From: Diphasiastrum complanatum
Taxonomy: Eukaryota > Streptophyta > Lycopodiopsida > Lycopodiales > Lycopodiaceae
DNA length: 64,000 bases
Assembly: GCA_029204225.1 (NCBI GenBank)
Contig: CM055110.1
Location: 21,186,988 to 21,250,987, forward strand
Reading direction: 5' to 3'
Under the pieces are notes generated by a model. That model was not told the DNA's origin. It saw only the letters and a program-made list of their open reading frames with translations, and searched no databases. The position numbers were made by a program, and so were the translations under genes. Positions 29,656-43,380 of the stretch are shown here, piece after piece (positions within the stretch are counted from its first letter, which is position 1; the number at the start of each line of letters is the position of its first letter).

Positions 29656-32600
29656 GAGAATCACAAACAAGTATCTACGCGACAATCAAACTATCGAGGG
29701 AGTCTCGACAGTCAAACTATCAAAGAAGTATCGAGTGTCAACTATCAACAGAAGCTCGAATGTTCGATCCGAATAACTATCGAATTAAATATTTGAACTT
29801 TTGTCAAACTGAACTGAATCATCGAAGTTGTCATAGAACCAGAGTGAGTTTCAAGTATGCGGTTATCACCGCAATTGCTTTGTGCTCGTTATTTCAACTA
29901 ATATTGTTCTTGTTACTTTCTGAATTCAATCTAATCATCTTATTGCATTCAAAATCAAGTTGGTGTGAAGGTATACTTCTTTGATTAACTATTCTATATA
30001 TTTTTGCTACTCAACTCTCATATAGAATTGTCTGAACTATGTAACGCTTCCACAATTAATAGTCTAACAACTTTGTGTTTGTCTACATAATCAATCTGAT
30101 CTGACGGTTTTGAAGTTAGAATCAAGTAGAATGAGCCGAGTCCTCTGACTCACCATTTTGATTCGAATCTGGTAGGCGTAGTTTATGCACAGAGGAGATT
30201 TATGCAGATTTGTCCTAGTTATTGGAAGATATCAGAAAAAAAAAAACATGTAGCATTAAATCGAGTGATAAATTCAGCTTGCAAGATATCTCAATTGTCA
30301 CACTCATTCTGCTCCAAATTGAAATACTAATTCACAGTATTAGTGAGAACAAACTAAAGTAGCGCAATAGCTCTTATGGAATATTATCTCCAGGCTCTAC
30401 ATGCTTGGGTGTAGATTTGTAAAACATCTAAGATCTCATTTTTCATCAAATCTTAGTAGATTGATCTTGAAAAAAAATTTAACGAAGTGAGAGACAACAG
30501 GCCTAGAATTATCAAAAAAAAAAAATTAGGTATTTTGCTTTTATTAAATTTTCACTACTTTTATAGGTTTATCTTGATCGGGATGGAAAAATCCATTAAA
30601 ATAGTGAATAGAGAAAGTATATAAAAAAAAAGATAGAATAACGTGGGGTGGCTAATAATCAATCATATCAATTTTAATTGCACAATTTACAAAAGTTTCT
30701 CTAATTGCTAGTAATAGGGTGAATATTGTCAGCTTTATTTGCCCATCAATATTCTAACAAGAAACAATGACTACAAACCACTGACAAAGAGGTGAGAAAA
30801 AATAGTTGAAGGCGACTAAAAATAAAGATTCACAAGTAAAACCAAATTTAACTCATCGATTGTGAAGATTTTTTTTCAATGACAGTGAATCAATCTGTAT
30901 GAAAGTATTACTACCAGATTCTTTTTGTATTTTCTCTAATGGCAAGTAATCTGACGAGTAACAATTTTAACTTGTCGAGATGTTTTTGAACAATTATTAA
31001 TGAGCATTGTGTATGAAAAAAATTCGAGTAATAAGAAAAAACGAAAAATAAAATATTCAAATAGGCGCAAGTAAAAATAATTTAACTCATTGATTGGTGA
31101 AATTTCAATACAAAGTCTGCTCTATTTACTAGAAAAGTAATGAGTAAATTTTTTTTAGAGAAATAACAAAAAAAAAAACAAAAAGGTGAGGCAAAGGCTT
31201 GCTTTGGCAAAAAAAAAAAAAAATTGACTAAGATTTGATATAAATCAAAATATGAGAGAAAATGAAGATGGACAATTTCCATACCCATGAAAATAATGAA
31301 TGAACTACTTAAAAAATGAAACAAAAAGCCAAAAAAATCATTTCTAAGCAAATCTAGACCGTCTCCCCGACAACAGCTCTCAAAAAATGGTGTCCTCTAT
31401 TATGACTCTTTACTTTGGGTTACAAAGAAGGCCTTAAGAGGAGTTTTGGATCTACTATTGGTGAGTGTCACTTGTAGTATAGGTTTTGATCCAGTGAGAA
31501 AATGGTAGATTTATCTAGAAGTGGAGATCTAGGAAACTAAGATTGTCACCATTCTTAGCATAGGATATGAAAGTAGAATGGTGCCTAGATCTTATGATGC
31601 TTTTTATTTTTTTTATCTTTTATCTTTCATTAATGCTCTTTATTTTTATGGTTTGATTTCTCTTCTATCTAGGCAGCTTTGGCTCTAGATATTCTCCACA
31701 TAAGGCTGATCTTTTCAAGGGAGGTGGACAATGTATTGAAAATTCTACCAACAGATCTTAATGTCACTACTTGACGAATCATGTCTTAACACCTATTTTG
31801 CTTGAATGTAGATCTTATGGATCTTAGTTTGTTGGTGAATGCTTTTGCTAAATATTATACTTGCTTGTAATAACAATGCAAGCATTCACCATCCAAAAGA
31901 TCACATGCAAATAAAATAGGAGGGTCTTTGCCAAAGGAAGTAGGAAGAGGAGGAGTTTCTCTCGCTCTCAATCTCTATTTTTGCAAATGAAAAAGGTTCT
32001 CAAAAAGTGGTGTGACATGGCCTTATATAGGCAAAACTAGAGTTAGGATTGAGCGCCCCAATTCAAGTTGCCCTAAATTTTAAACCATAATTTTAACTCA
32101 ATTACACCAAAGGTTTAGTTCAAATTTGCTTTCAAATATTTTGGGTTCCATTTAAACAATTGGGCCCATTGAGATCTAGTCTATACTTCTCGGGCCTTTG
32201 GCATGCGAGTACATTGCACCATTTTCAGTGTATGACTTTAAAAAATGGTAATTTGCACTTGTGTGCACTTTCTTAGAGGCGGCCATGCTTTTATTTCGGT
32301 TGTCATAATATTTGGTTGTGAGGCCCCCAACTTGTTATTCATTCGTTTGCTTGGTCCACTACTTGTCAACTTTTTTGTAATGGTTTGCTCCTAGTAGATA
32401 TAGATTCTAGAACTATGTCACTGCTATTTTTCCATCAACTCTCTCAGTAGTGTCGGGGTTTATGATTTCACAATTGATTAGGATCTTCCCATATAATTGG
32501 TGATAGTTGGAAATTTGTAAGAAGATTGTTGTGGGAATTATATAACATGCATCATGCTCTAACCAGCTGATGGAGTTGGACATGTGCCATCAAAATAACA

Positions 32601-32745
32601 TGGATATCGTCCTTGACGTCAAGAATGAGTGGAGTGGGATTGCATGAATGAGCGGAGTGGGATTGCATGTGAAGATGCAAGCCATGGGGGCCTCATCTTT
32701 TGCAAGCATTAAATGGCAATGTTCAAGTGATAATTCTTAATGTCA
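29656..32745. other. AT-rich intergenic DNA
   Basis: No ORF or element with support. Repeated TCGACAGTC/ACTATCGA words at 29680-29760 resemble the region at 32750-32830 and may be decayed LTR sequence. Several A and T runs. Confidence 0.5.
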
Positions 32746-33420
32746 TAAAACAACTCGAGGGATTATCGAACAAAATTTGAATCGACCAAAAGTCGATAGA
32801 CTGTCAAGGGTTCCAAACTCGACTAAAACAAATTGTATAGTGGAGCTTTATCTGCTACATTTTGGGTCCAATCCCATATCCCATGTGGCAGCTGCTACGT
32901 GGATAAACAAAACATTTCGTTAAGGGTGTGCCATCTAAAACTATAAATAGATCAATAGATCATATTAGATTTCAAGGATGAACTTCTTCTTCTTCTCCTC
33001 TGTGTTCCACCATAGGCATAGACTAATTAGTAATAAGCTATCGTGCTTACAGTATGTGTAAGAGTAAAATTTATATCAGAAATATATGGGCAATTATCAT
33101 AGTTAATCAAAGTAGCCAATGGAAACATAAAAATCTATAATTCATCATCTTCAATACAGACTACTTTCGCTACTATCTTGTTTTACTATTTCTGTTATTC
33201 TCGCTTACTATGATCTAAGTTTTTTATTTTAAATACTAACATAACGACCCAATCATCATTCATTTTTTACATGTGTGATTGATAGTGAAGTTTTACTTGT
33301 GATAGTAGTGAATTAGTTTTGTTATTACATGAATTGTCATTACTATTATCGACTATTCTAGTTGACAATCATTTTTCGAATAGTTATTCAACTAATGCTC
33401 AACTTATTTTCCAACAACAA
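32746..33420 (+). mobile_element. probable LTR, boundaries uncertain
   Basis: A TATA box (CTATAAATAGATC, 32940-32952) is preceded by GC-containing direct words and an ACGTGG motif, and a gag-like fragment follows downstream at 33524. The candidate ends at CCAACA near 33418. No PBS is recognisable after it, so the LTR call rests on the promoter, the end sequence and the downstream gag. Confidence 0.45.
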
Positions 33421-33523
33421 CAAGGTGCCCCACGCCAACCACCATCGAGATTGACTTTACCTTTTTATTTTAGCTAGAACCCAAGGGTTAGTTGTGCAGA
33501 ACCCGCAACCAGCTGCTCAATAG

Positions 33524-33830
33524 TTGAGTTTGGTAAAAGTAACTGACAATGCCTATTACCTAGAGGACAAGGCACCAAAAAAAATTCTAGTGAAATTCAT
33601 TGATGGAGTGAATGGTGAGTTAATATCAATATTTTCTAATCAACTTCATGATATTGGATTCAGAGCTCCCATTAAATGTTACGAAAGTGAAGAGAATCAC
33701 AAAATTGTTGAGTGTCCTAACAAGCTTCAAGACAATTTTATGCCACTATGCCGAGATTGTGGTTATGGTCACTCATATCTAGCATGGCCATCAAAAAAAG
33801 ATATGCTACCACACCACTCTACTTGATGAG
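33524..33830 (+). pseudogene. gag-like fragment with a damaged zinc knuckle
   Basis: About 100 open codons with NAYYLEDKAPKKILVKFIDG, CYESEENHKIVECPNKL and CRDCGYGHSYLAWP. The last is a C-x2-C-x3-H-x4-C knuckle with the final Cys replaced by Trp. Could be copia or gypsy gag; too short to decide. Confidence 0.45.
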
Positions 33831-34040
33831 GTGGCAAGAACACCCAAACTTACTAGAAGGATTGAAATCGTATATCAATGGACGAGCAAATCAAACCAAC
33901 CACAACTCCTATAGACGATACACCTAAGAACCAAAATAATAGTACAAAAAGCCCCAATATCTAATGACTATGTCTAAGACATAAATTACTATATTAAAAA
34001 AATCCGAACTAAGGCGTAGATTAACGGTGTGCCTAGATCT

Positions 34041-35061
34041 TGTTGGAGTTTAATCTTACTCCTACTCACCTACATTCATCTTTCGAGTACTCATGTACAA
34101 TGTAAATATCCACTCTCTACATGTACATTCCAAGCAGAGTGAATGTTGACTCGACTACTTCGAACTACCTCATCATTCAAACATGTTGTTACGTAGTAAC
34201 TGTTGGATTTATTTCCTCTACTCTCCTAAATCCCATTTTTAATCTACCTCCATTCATGCTGCATATTTACTCACTTTGTCGCGTAGTCAACATATTTACA
34301 TGTAAATTCTCACAAGCGAAGAAAAGGCGAAAAATGTGACATTGTGTTTTTACACATGATTTGTGACAGGCGAAAAAGGCGACACTACCTTACAAAAATG
34401 TCGACGGCACCTTGTAAATCAATCCTAAGGCATTTCGTCAGAGTGTCGCATTTTTCGCATCTTCACCAACGTTCATTTCAGCGAAGGCTGACGTCACGAC
34501 CTCTTCACGCTCACCCCATGCAACTGCGCTAACAGACTTGACAACGATTGCAGCCACCCACGATCTCCTACAGACAGCACATCCACTCCTGTACTTTCTT
34601 CATCTGCACACCTGTAACAATATGTATATATACTGAATACCATTTTCATATTCAGACTGATCGTTTATTAAGAGATTGAAGATCAAGTGTGTGTAAATTT
34701 AGCATCAGAAGCTTATTAGATATAAAAAAAAGGTAGATGCCTTGTGCATTGATTCTTTAATTGTCAATAACAGGTTCTTTCCTTTACAGATTGAATTAGC
34801 CTTGTAGAGCATGTGGTTTCGTCCGCTATTGTCTTGTGCTCTACGGCATTATTGACATGTATATTTGATATACTTAATCTGATAATAGCTCTTTGTTCTG
34901 CGATCAGATCAGTGTCCGTATTCCAAAGGATTTATGCATATTTATCGTTTCTTCTTTTGTTTAGTAAGAACTCTTAAAGCCTACAAGGATTGTCAAGTTC
35001 GAGTTGAGCATTCGAACAAGACTCGAGGTTGTTGTATCAAAGCTCAAGTTCAGAACCAACA
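34041..35061 (+). mobile_element. copia 5' LTR, 1,021 bp
   Basis: Starts TGTTGG and ends CCAACA, perfect 6-bp terminal inverted repeats. A TATA-like TATGTATATATACTG lies at 34621-34635. The PBS follows four bases after the LTR end. No 3' LTR is seen, so the element is truncated downstream. Confidence 0.82.
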
Positions 35062-35065
35062 AAGT

Positions 35066-35077
35066 TGGTATCAGAGC
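35066..35077 (+). promoter_or_regulatory. primer binding site of the copia element at 34041
   Basis: TGGTATCAGAGC, a perfect match to the initiator tRNA-Met complement, extended by GGGTTCGA. Confidence 0.93.
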
Positions 35078-35129
35078 GGGTTCGAATTATCAATAGAATT
35101 CATTATTGTTACCATTATTAGATCACTCC

Positions 35130-35420
35130 TTAATCATGAAATATTCATCCTTTGAAATTCGGTAATGATGACTTCCACATGTGGAAGTTCAAGATGAGAA
35201 TGATATTGATTGAAAAATAACTATGGGATACGTAAATGGTTCGATAGCCAAACCGGTTGAACCATAATTGCTACCAGCATGGGAAACAAAAGATCTCAAA
35301 GCATTAGCCATCATATCTCTAAATCTAAAAGATTCACAAATAGCTCATACACCATAGACTGATCAGCTACTTAAATCGTGAAAGGGGCGTCTACCATATG
35401 TCTAAATCTGCATGTGTGAT
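35130..35420 (+). pseudogene. copia gag 5' fragment
   Basis: The plus strand at 35155-35217 reads KFGNDDFHMWKFKMRMILIE, the F-x-G-x-N/D-F-x-x-W-K block at the start of copia gag, then a stop. ALAIISLNLKDSQIAH near 35300 matches the following conserved helix. Beyond 35420 the similarity fades. Confidence 0.8.
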
Positions 35421-38400
35421 ATAGCTTGGAGGAGACGATATTGACTCATGATCATCCATTGACTATTGCTAATTCATGTGATAAGCCTCGATGCATGATT
35501 GATATTATAAAATGTTTTGGATCATTCTCTCCCCTCACTTCTATCTAATGCACTAGTTGCAAAATTATAAATTCTCTCTTCTATATCGTAAATAGTTTTC
35601 AAAATGGTCAAAGAGATCAATTATTGCTATTTATAAACATCAATGAGTGTGCCAATATGACCATAAGATGTAAATGCATTCATGATAAATCCTATCTAGA
35701 AAACAAAAATTGGCCTGACCTTTGCAAAAACTGTCGTTAGTAAACAACGTGAGTTTTTTATCAAGACAACCAACTAATCTAGCAATCATTCAAAAAATGG
35801 ATAGTGCACATAGTGGATTCGTCAATTTCACTCACAACCATCCTGTTTTACTCACCATCAGCTTCCCAGCCTCTTGACATTCTTCTGGCTAAAATAAATA
35901 CTCACCTTGTTACTTGTCCTAAATACTCACGCTGCTACTCGTCCTTTTACTCATTATTTGACATATTTCTTTTATTTTTCATCTTCCATCATCAAACATA
36001 TAAAATATTTACAAAAAATCACTAGAAAGAATTTGGTTCAAACTGGATACAAACCTGATTTGAATTTGTCCAAGGAGACTCTAACAGCAATGTTATTTAC
36101 AAAAGAGTTGGCAATTGTAAAAGCAGATATGGATTGATTTTCTTCTTCTTCTTCTTCTTGTAATATGAACTCCATAACATGGTATACTAATGTCATGCAT
36201 AACCATTAGTATGTCACATTTTAATGTAATGGAGGCCAAATTGGTAGACAACTGCAAAGATTCTAAAATTTTCTAACAAATATTGTGTGGACTATTCTTA
36301 GTAATCTACATGAAAGCTCACCCCCTAATCTCAAAGTTTGAGAATCCAAATCCAAGTGTGATAGTTTAGAGCTTAGTCACCATGTAGCAAAAAGTTTTTC
36401 ACAATGTAAAGAGTTGCACTTTATGTCCATCTTTTGAAGACTGAAGGTATATGTCCAATATTTGCTTACGATATACTACTTTTTGCATGTGACCAACACA
36501 ATGAGCAACACCCCAAAATCCACATAGATGAAGTGCATACCATATATAAAAAAAATTAGGCAGTATGAAAACATGTACACTCATAGATAGATTCCACAGA
36601 GAGAACTTTCGTGTATCGAAAATGCAAATAAATGTAATTAGCTTCTGATACACTACTACAATTGTGGGAGAAGACATCGCAAATCAATCAAAATGTCCAC
36701 ATCATAGTGACTCAACAACATTATTGGCATTGTGTTTCAATTGTGATCAACGCCCCTCGTCTGAATTGTTTGTTGAGATTGCAACAAAATGCCACATCAA
36801 CAAAGTTAATAATGGGAATGGATGGAGCCACCCAAAAGTAGATCCATTTGGGATTACAAACTTATCATATGAAAACTTATGAGAATATTAGTCACAATCA
36901 TTTGCAAAAGAAAATTTAGAGAAAAAATTCTCGTCGCATTGGTGATTAACAAAGCGTTCAAACCCTTGGAGCGCATCTACGCACTTAGGAGGTTTGGCAG
37001 CAAGGATATTTAGACTATTAAGGTGTTTTTCAAGAATTTTTGTTCAAACTACATAAACTTTGCATTGCGGACAAGAATGGCTTTTTCTTGGCAAAGAAAG
37101 AAAAAGATCTTATAACGCAGCAATGGCATGGTTAGAATAAATGCACGCTAATATAGGATTAACATGAGAATACACAATAGGGTAATTCCTTTTATCAATT
37201 ATTTCCATGTCTCCATTCATAATAAACATAATCAATTTGTGTTGAACCTCATTGTAGATTGTTTTTGAATTATGCTACAAACATAGATAAAAAATAGAAT
37301 GCAAGGATGGAGGAGGTTAAGTCTATTCCAAATTTTTTTTCTTATGAGTCTCTTTTTCTCTTTTGTGTTCCTATTTCACAATGAAAAGGGGATCAAAATT
37401 CTAATCTCATTAAAGAGAAAGGAGATCCTAACCAGATGCACCAATTACAAGAGGAGTATTCATGCCTCATTTTGCAAAGACTACTTTCATGATTCTCAAC
37501 TAGAACTCAAAGCTTGAAACAATGGTTTTACATAATTTGTATCATATCGTAGAATTGAAGGCCAAACCCACCAACTACTACCATATGTTCCATTTTCTTA
37601 TTCTCATCTTCATGTCAACTCCTCAAGCTAGTGTTCTAGAAAATCATCATGCTGTTAAAATGGGACCCGCCCTATTCTACTTGAAATTGATTTCAAAATG
37701 TTTTTCTAGGAGGATGACACCACAAAACCCATAACTCGGAAGTTTCATGTTTAGTAGAATACTTACATGATTCTCCTAAGAATTACAATACATTGGATTC
37801 TTCAAGCTTAATAGAAATTTATGAAACTCAATATTTTTCTAAATCTTGAAGCTCTACTTAAAGAGTACCATTTTTGTATTGCGGAATGGTCCTTTTATTG
37901 GCCATTGCATCTAGTAAAATGGTTACCAAATTGAACTATTAATTGGATGAAAAGCGGACTAGAAAGACCTCCCAAGTGTGAAATCATTTTTGACTTTCTC
38001 ATGAAGAAAAAGGAACTGCCTCACATAACGTGATTTCTATACCACCACCTTTTTTTTTCAAAAAATTTTACATGCAGTTATGGCAAAAAAAGGGAAGCAA
38101 AAAAAAGTTCACACCCCAAAAGATCAACCACCCCCCCCCCCACCAAAAAAAAAAAATGACGAGATGAAACCCCTTCTATGGCTAAAATTGTTTTACAAAT
38201 CTCGTGTATACATCTCCATGACTCAAAATGTCAGTCTTTTCTCAAATTTGTGTTTAGCCCTTTTATGAACAACACGTTCTTGTGATTTTTTATTTATTAG
38301 ACTTCTAGGTTTCATAACATGCCAAAAAAACATGACAAGACACTTTCAGATTTCATGGTATGCCAAAAAAAAAAGATAAGGCCACTTTCACATTTCAAAA

Positions 38401-38908
38401 TCCGCGGTTTTGAACAACATTAGCTTTACTTAAGGTTTAGTCATGAACATGACCATACAAGTAGTTTCTTGAGGAATCTCAACCTTTGCAAAATTCAATG
38501 CTCTAGGTATCTTCCTAGTATTGTAAAGTACTTGGGGAACAATCACATAAAGCAGTATAACACTGATTTATACACATTCACAACACAATTTACACTAATA
38601 TTTCTGGATCAGATGGTGTGATCTCCAGGGGATTGATTGATGCTAAGACCCTTTAAAAAAACCCATCTTTTTCCTAAAGCTTCATATGACAGAATTTCCC
38701 TGTGGGCAGGCAATTATGCTCTGAAATGAGTATAGTCCTCAGAGGAAGGCATTCCTTTATAAATATGAAGCATTTGTTGTCACAGACTATTCAATCTGCA
38801 AAATAATACCACTACTTACAATAGTTTTGGGAGATGTCTTGGCCAACACAATGTACATGAGAGCAACAGTAAACATGATAATCAGCTCTACTCTTTCCAG
38901 CACAGGTA
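35421..38908. other. AT-rich intergenic DNA
   Basis: No gene supported. A (CTT)n run lies at 36140-36158, a C-run at 38130-38142, and two near-identical CATGCCAAAAAAA words at 38318 and 38359. Short ORFs here lack motifs and context. Confidence 0.5.
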
Positions 38909-39377
38909 CTAATTATTTTGATGACTTGCTTGTACTGCATCCTGGTGGAATTGCTTCTTCTTGGATACAGCTTTGTCAGAGGCATCCACCTGCTTTTTGT
39001 CTGCCCTCAGCTGAGCGTTGGAACGTTCCTGCTCATTTTTTGCCTGGAACCTCTCCATCTGAAAAATACAAATTAGCCAAGAGCGATGGATTATGTCAGC
39101 GGGCCTGTCAGAAATAAGCTAAGACGTTATCTGCTGTCAAAGTCTTCATCAACAACCCTTAGACCAGATACAAGAGAAACAAAAGCAATACTCAGACAAC
39201 AACACAGACATGTAAAGAATGAAAGAGAGTTGATTTGAGAACCTGACCACCGATCATCGCCCATGCGTGCTCCACAGCTTCTTCAACACTTGTTGCTGCA
39301 CACTGCAAGCTTTCCTTCACACCTGAGGCTGCAGAAACATATTCCTTATTCTGACTATTATTACTATTGGATTCCAT
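38909..39377 (-). CDS. hypothetical two-exon gene, 94 codons
   Basis: Exon 1 is 39377-39243 (45 codons, MESNSNNSQNKEYVSAASGV... VEEAVEHAWAMIGGQ). Exon 2 is 39058-38909 (49 codons plus stop, MERFQAKNEQERSNAQLRAD... QDAVQASHQNN). The donor is CAG before GTTCTC; the acceptor TTTGTATTTTTCAG is strong. Both exons are whole numbers of codons, so the intron (39059-39242) is phase 0 and the joined frame is open to TAG. The product is hydrophilic and mostly helical, with a likely coiled coil in exon 2; no signal peptide or membrane segment. I do not recognise the family. A TATATAA word at 39415-39421 lies just upstream but would leave a very short leader. Coordinates span the intron. Confidence 0.5.
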
Positions 39378-41399
39378 TGCTCTGTAACGATCATTCAGAA
39401 GAGCTTGCAAGCTTATATATAGCAGGATTGCCGATCAACAACAACTGATATACACGTACAAGAGAAAAACAAACAGCTGATTTACACTTGTCAAAGTGGG
39501 TGATTCACTGATTTGCCAAATTGGCAAAAGATATTTGCATAATTTGTCTCCACGTGTATTGGTGGCCTGCTTGTAACAGCTTATCACATTCTTATGACAA
39601 GTGTCTCATATTTTTCTTCTATTTGTAGAAACTTTCAAATAAGAGCATCTTTCCATGTCACCCTCTCACCTAGAATCTGGGTCATGACATTTCACTAAAA
39701 GCATCTTTCCAAGGCATCTTTCCATGTGATTGCTTCACCTAGAAACTAGGTCATGCATTCCATAGCTCAATGGGTGACCCCTTCTCTCTAGCAACTAAAT
39801 TTTTTGAATCATGCAAACTTGTTCACTAGCACTTCCACCTCTTCTCCAACATCTAAATTTTTTGAATCTTGCAAACTTGTTCACCTCACTTCCACCCGTT
39901 CTCATGATTTAGGTCATTTTCATAAGTGAATGGGCCACATAGAAAGGTGCTCTAATAGAGTTTACTTGTGTTTCCAAACCATTGACTCATTCCACAAAAC
40001 TCTTGTGTGAGTAAGATGCACTCCTAAGCACTTGGCACTAGGGCAAAATTTTCTTGCGGTCATCCGAATGACATGTTATTTCATAGCATAAGCACATTAT
40101 GGTAGAATATGCATTGGGTATCGATATAGAAGCTAAAAGCTACGGTTTGTAGCAAACTGCATGCCGAGCCATGTATGCTACAACTATATGCATATTGTCT
40201 CTATACGAATACCGTACGTAACTTTTATGGGTGAGTAAATCACTTTTATTATGGAGGTGCACTTCTAAGGTTGTTTTGACTTTTTCTGACAATGGCAATT
40301 TTTTGTGATGGTTGAGACCTTTTGCAACCTATTTTGTGACTTTTGCCTATGTACAAAAGTTGAAGTTGCAGTCCAAAGTCAAAGGTCGCAAGTCACAAGC
40401 CGAGGAAGTTGTAGCCGCAGTCGCAATTCCAAAGACACCATCGAAACTCACAAGCCATGAGAGTTGAGTCGCAATCGTGTAAGTTGAAAGTTGTTGAGGG
40501 AGCAGATCACAAGTTGTCAAAGTCAGCAAGTCACAAAAGTCGCAAAAAAAAAAACAATTCAAAAAATTTTGGACCTATAATATGCTACACAAATGGCCAA
40601 AAATGGTCAATTTGTAAGTAGATCGTGTGCAACCCATCACTTAAAGTTATTGTTTATTATATCCCATTATATTCTATATTCCTCAATTTGAATATACATT
40701 ATGCCATCATACATAGTTATCTATCGAACCTACTCAACAACTCTCCAAAGTAATATAGCTCTCTTGCGTTGTTAATTTTTTGAAGCTTTTTATACTCGCA
40801 CTTGTGAACCAATTTTAGAAAATTACAATTGACAACCAATCAAGTGAAGTTCTTTTTCTTTTTCTTCGATAATTTGACACACCTATTATATGCAATGATG
40901 GCTAAAGCAGCTTTAGCAATGAATATAAATTTAAAGTTGCGCCCCAAGCCCTTGTTCAAACAATTTTTGTAAACACCTTGGTCAAGAATTAGAATATTTT
41001 TCAGATTCAACAAATTATATTAAAAAATAACAGCTTGGAATTTGTTAGACTTCAAGGAATTTGCAAAGAAAATTTGAAAAAGACTAGTATATTAAGACAA
41101 ATAATATTTATCTAGGAATCAACTAGAAATAAAAATAAACAAAAAAAAAATGTAGACCTAGAAAAGGTACAATGGTTTCTTAAATTCAAAGATTTTGAAA
41201 GAAAAAATTGAGATTTCAAAATTTTCAGTAGTGTTTAAAATGTGAATAAATGGGCATAAAAGAAAAATTGAAAAATCAAGATTTTGAAAAACTCCAAAAA
41301 TTTTACAATGTGTTCCAACATGAATGACAAAGAACGAGAAAATATTTGGTACCAGATCATATCAAAGATGATATTGATTCACTCTAGAGCCATTCAATG
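39378..41399. other. AT-rich intergenic DNA
   Basis: Contains two copies of a motif CTTCTCT(C/A)(T/C)A(G)CA(A)C(A)TAAATTTTTTGAATC near 39785 and 39840, and a degenerate GTCGCAAGTCACAAG array at 40365-40545. No gene seen. Confidence 0.5.
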
Positions 41400-42300
41400 T
41401 ATTTGTCAACTATAATGGTCCATTGTTGAATATCCTATTAAGATTGTATTGTTCTGTCCTTAAAGTATATGGTTTCCAAAAAAAGCATATATGTCGATTA
41501 TCCTCAAGTGATACATAATTGTCTTCTTTAAGTTTTATGTTCTTCTTGAGTTATTGATTAAACATAACCTTCATTTGGGATTGCACTCGATAAGTCTTTT
41601 GAAGCTTATTGCCTTTCTTCTTCCAACTACTCAATAGTAACCATTCGTTCCAAATTTGAAGCTTATTGTCTTTCTTCTTCCAACTACTCAATAGTAACCA
41701 TTCGCTCATCTATATTGTTATTGGTGTATTGATGTAATAACTTGGTGCTTCAAATTTGATTGGTGATTTTGGCTACATTCCATATACAAGACAATGAAGC
41801 ATGCATGGTTGTAATTTTGTGTAGATTTTTGCACAATATTCCATTTGCTCATCCCGTTCGCTCACTCAATTTTGGATTTTATATAGTAGTCCTTTGATAC
41901 GTGACCATAAAATATGTTGTTAGATTCAATATCATTGAAAGATGTGTTCCTCAATCAATGACTACTTCACGCAGGCATTTATACCTAATAATAATATTTT
42001 GAGATAAGAAAGTTATAATTGTCTTTGTATCATTTTTCTTGATAGCCTCTAGCATCTTTGTAGTATAATCTGTCACGACCAATATATATCTTCTTTTGGC
42101 ATAGCTTGTTGTTGACTTTATTGGTTCAACAAAGTCAATAGGTCAAATTTCAAATGGAACTAACGGTAGAATAGGTATGAGAGGCCAATGCATCCTAGAA
42201 TTAGTTTTACCATTGCATGACATGGATCACATTTTTGAATAAATGTCTTCACAATCTTGTAAAGAGTTGGTCACCATGCATTAGCACTTGCATTTTTATT
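41400..42300 (-). pseudogene. gypsy integrase remnant
   Basis: The minus strand reads WWPTLYKIVKTFIQKCDPCH near 42280-42220 (zinc-binding part), then PLIPILPLVPFEI, a stop, PIDFVEPIKSTTSYAKRRYI and LVVTDYTTKMLEAI near 42170-42030, the D-F-V-G-P-I and V-V-T-D-Y-x-T-K-W core of gypsy integrase. A decayed distal part includes LVYGM and SPIKFEAPS near 41790-41740. Many stops. RT and RNase H were not recognised upstream, and no LTR was found. Confidence 0.8.
41601..41712. repeat. 57-bp tandem duplication
   Basis: Units start at 41601 and 41658 (GAAGCTTATTG(C/T)CTTTC...), nearly identical, inside the decayed integrase region. Confidence 0.93.
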
Positions 42301-43190
42301 TTTGGGTGGTGTTCTTGGTTGCATCATGTCCTCCTACGCCCTCTTCATGGAGAGCTTTAATAATCGTGTTTATCTTTGTTCACTCAAAATACCTGCAAGG
42401 GTGTCCATTAGATCCTATTTTTAAAATTGCCATTCTTGCTCTTTAGAATAGCCTATAGATTCTATAAACGCCATTCTTACTCTTTAGAATAGTCCTATTG
42501 TGTCAACTTGAATGCTCTCATTTCATTCTCATCATTTTGTACATATTGTTGTAGTGTTTGTCTATGTAATTAGTATCTGACAAGCATAGTAGATGCACCG
42601 AGGTAAATGTCATAGCCCTTTGGCTCGTGTCTCACACTTTTTCCAACACACGACTTACCAATTTCTTTAAGAAATTTATTGGTAGCATTCATCTTGATGA
42701 TGTGGAGAGATCTCTTGGCCCTTTTTCCATACCTTAATGATTTGAAGTACTTGAAGTCTCTCCTCTACACTTGAATCCATTAGTTCACTTAAGCAATGAA
42801 TCCGTCCTTACTTTCCAGGTTGCATAGTTTGTAGAGTTGAGCCTATCATTGGCTTCCAACATGATACCACTATTTGTAGTGATGATGCAAATGATTACTC
42901 CTTATTTTGGGCATGTTCTAATACACTCATCATCCACTCTCCCCTCACCAAATGAAGGGAAAGTGAAATCACAAAGATTTAGAACCTCACAATGCTATCT
43001 CTCTTTGTAACTAGTTGACTAGCGTGTAGAATTTTGAGGAAACTTGAACAACCTATGATCACCTCTCAATAGAATGAAATTCAGATATGAACATAGTTGA
43101 AAACACTCTTACATATGGATAAACTTTCCAGCAAGGTCTTCAATAAAAATCATGAGATGGAAATACATTCACTTCTATTGATTCAACAGA
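42301..43190. other. probable continuation of decayed gypsy sequence, no domain readable
   Basis: Two copies of GCCATTCTTGCTCTTTAGAATAG-like sequence at 42428 and 42470. Nothing else seen. Confidence 0.35.
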
Positions 43191-43209
43191 AACTATATGC
43201 AAAAAATTA

Positions 43210-43380
43210 ACAATCTTGCTCATCCACAAAGGAGAGCCATCTCATCCATAAGGGGAGCAATGCTCAAGCCACAAGGAGAGTTTTTCATCATAAGAGGAGC
43301 TATGCTCACCCACATAGAGATTATTCAATCATTTAAGAAATTTTCTATGCTCATCCACAAGGGAGATTGTCAATTAGAGC
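43210..43380. repeat. degenerate array of GCTCATCCACAAGGGAGA units
   Basis: About five imperfect units of 25-45 bp with the core CTCA(T/C)CCACAA(G)GGAGA. Confidence 0.6.
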
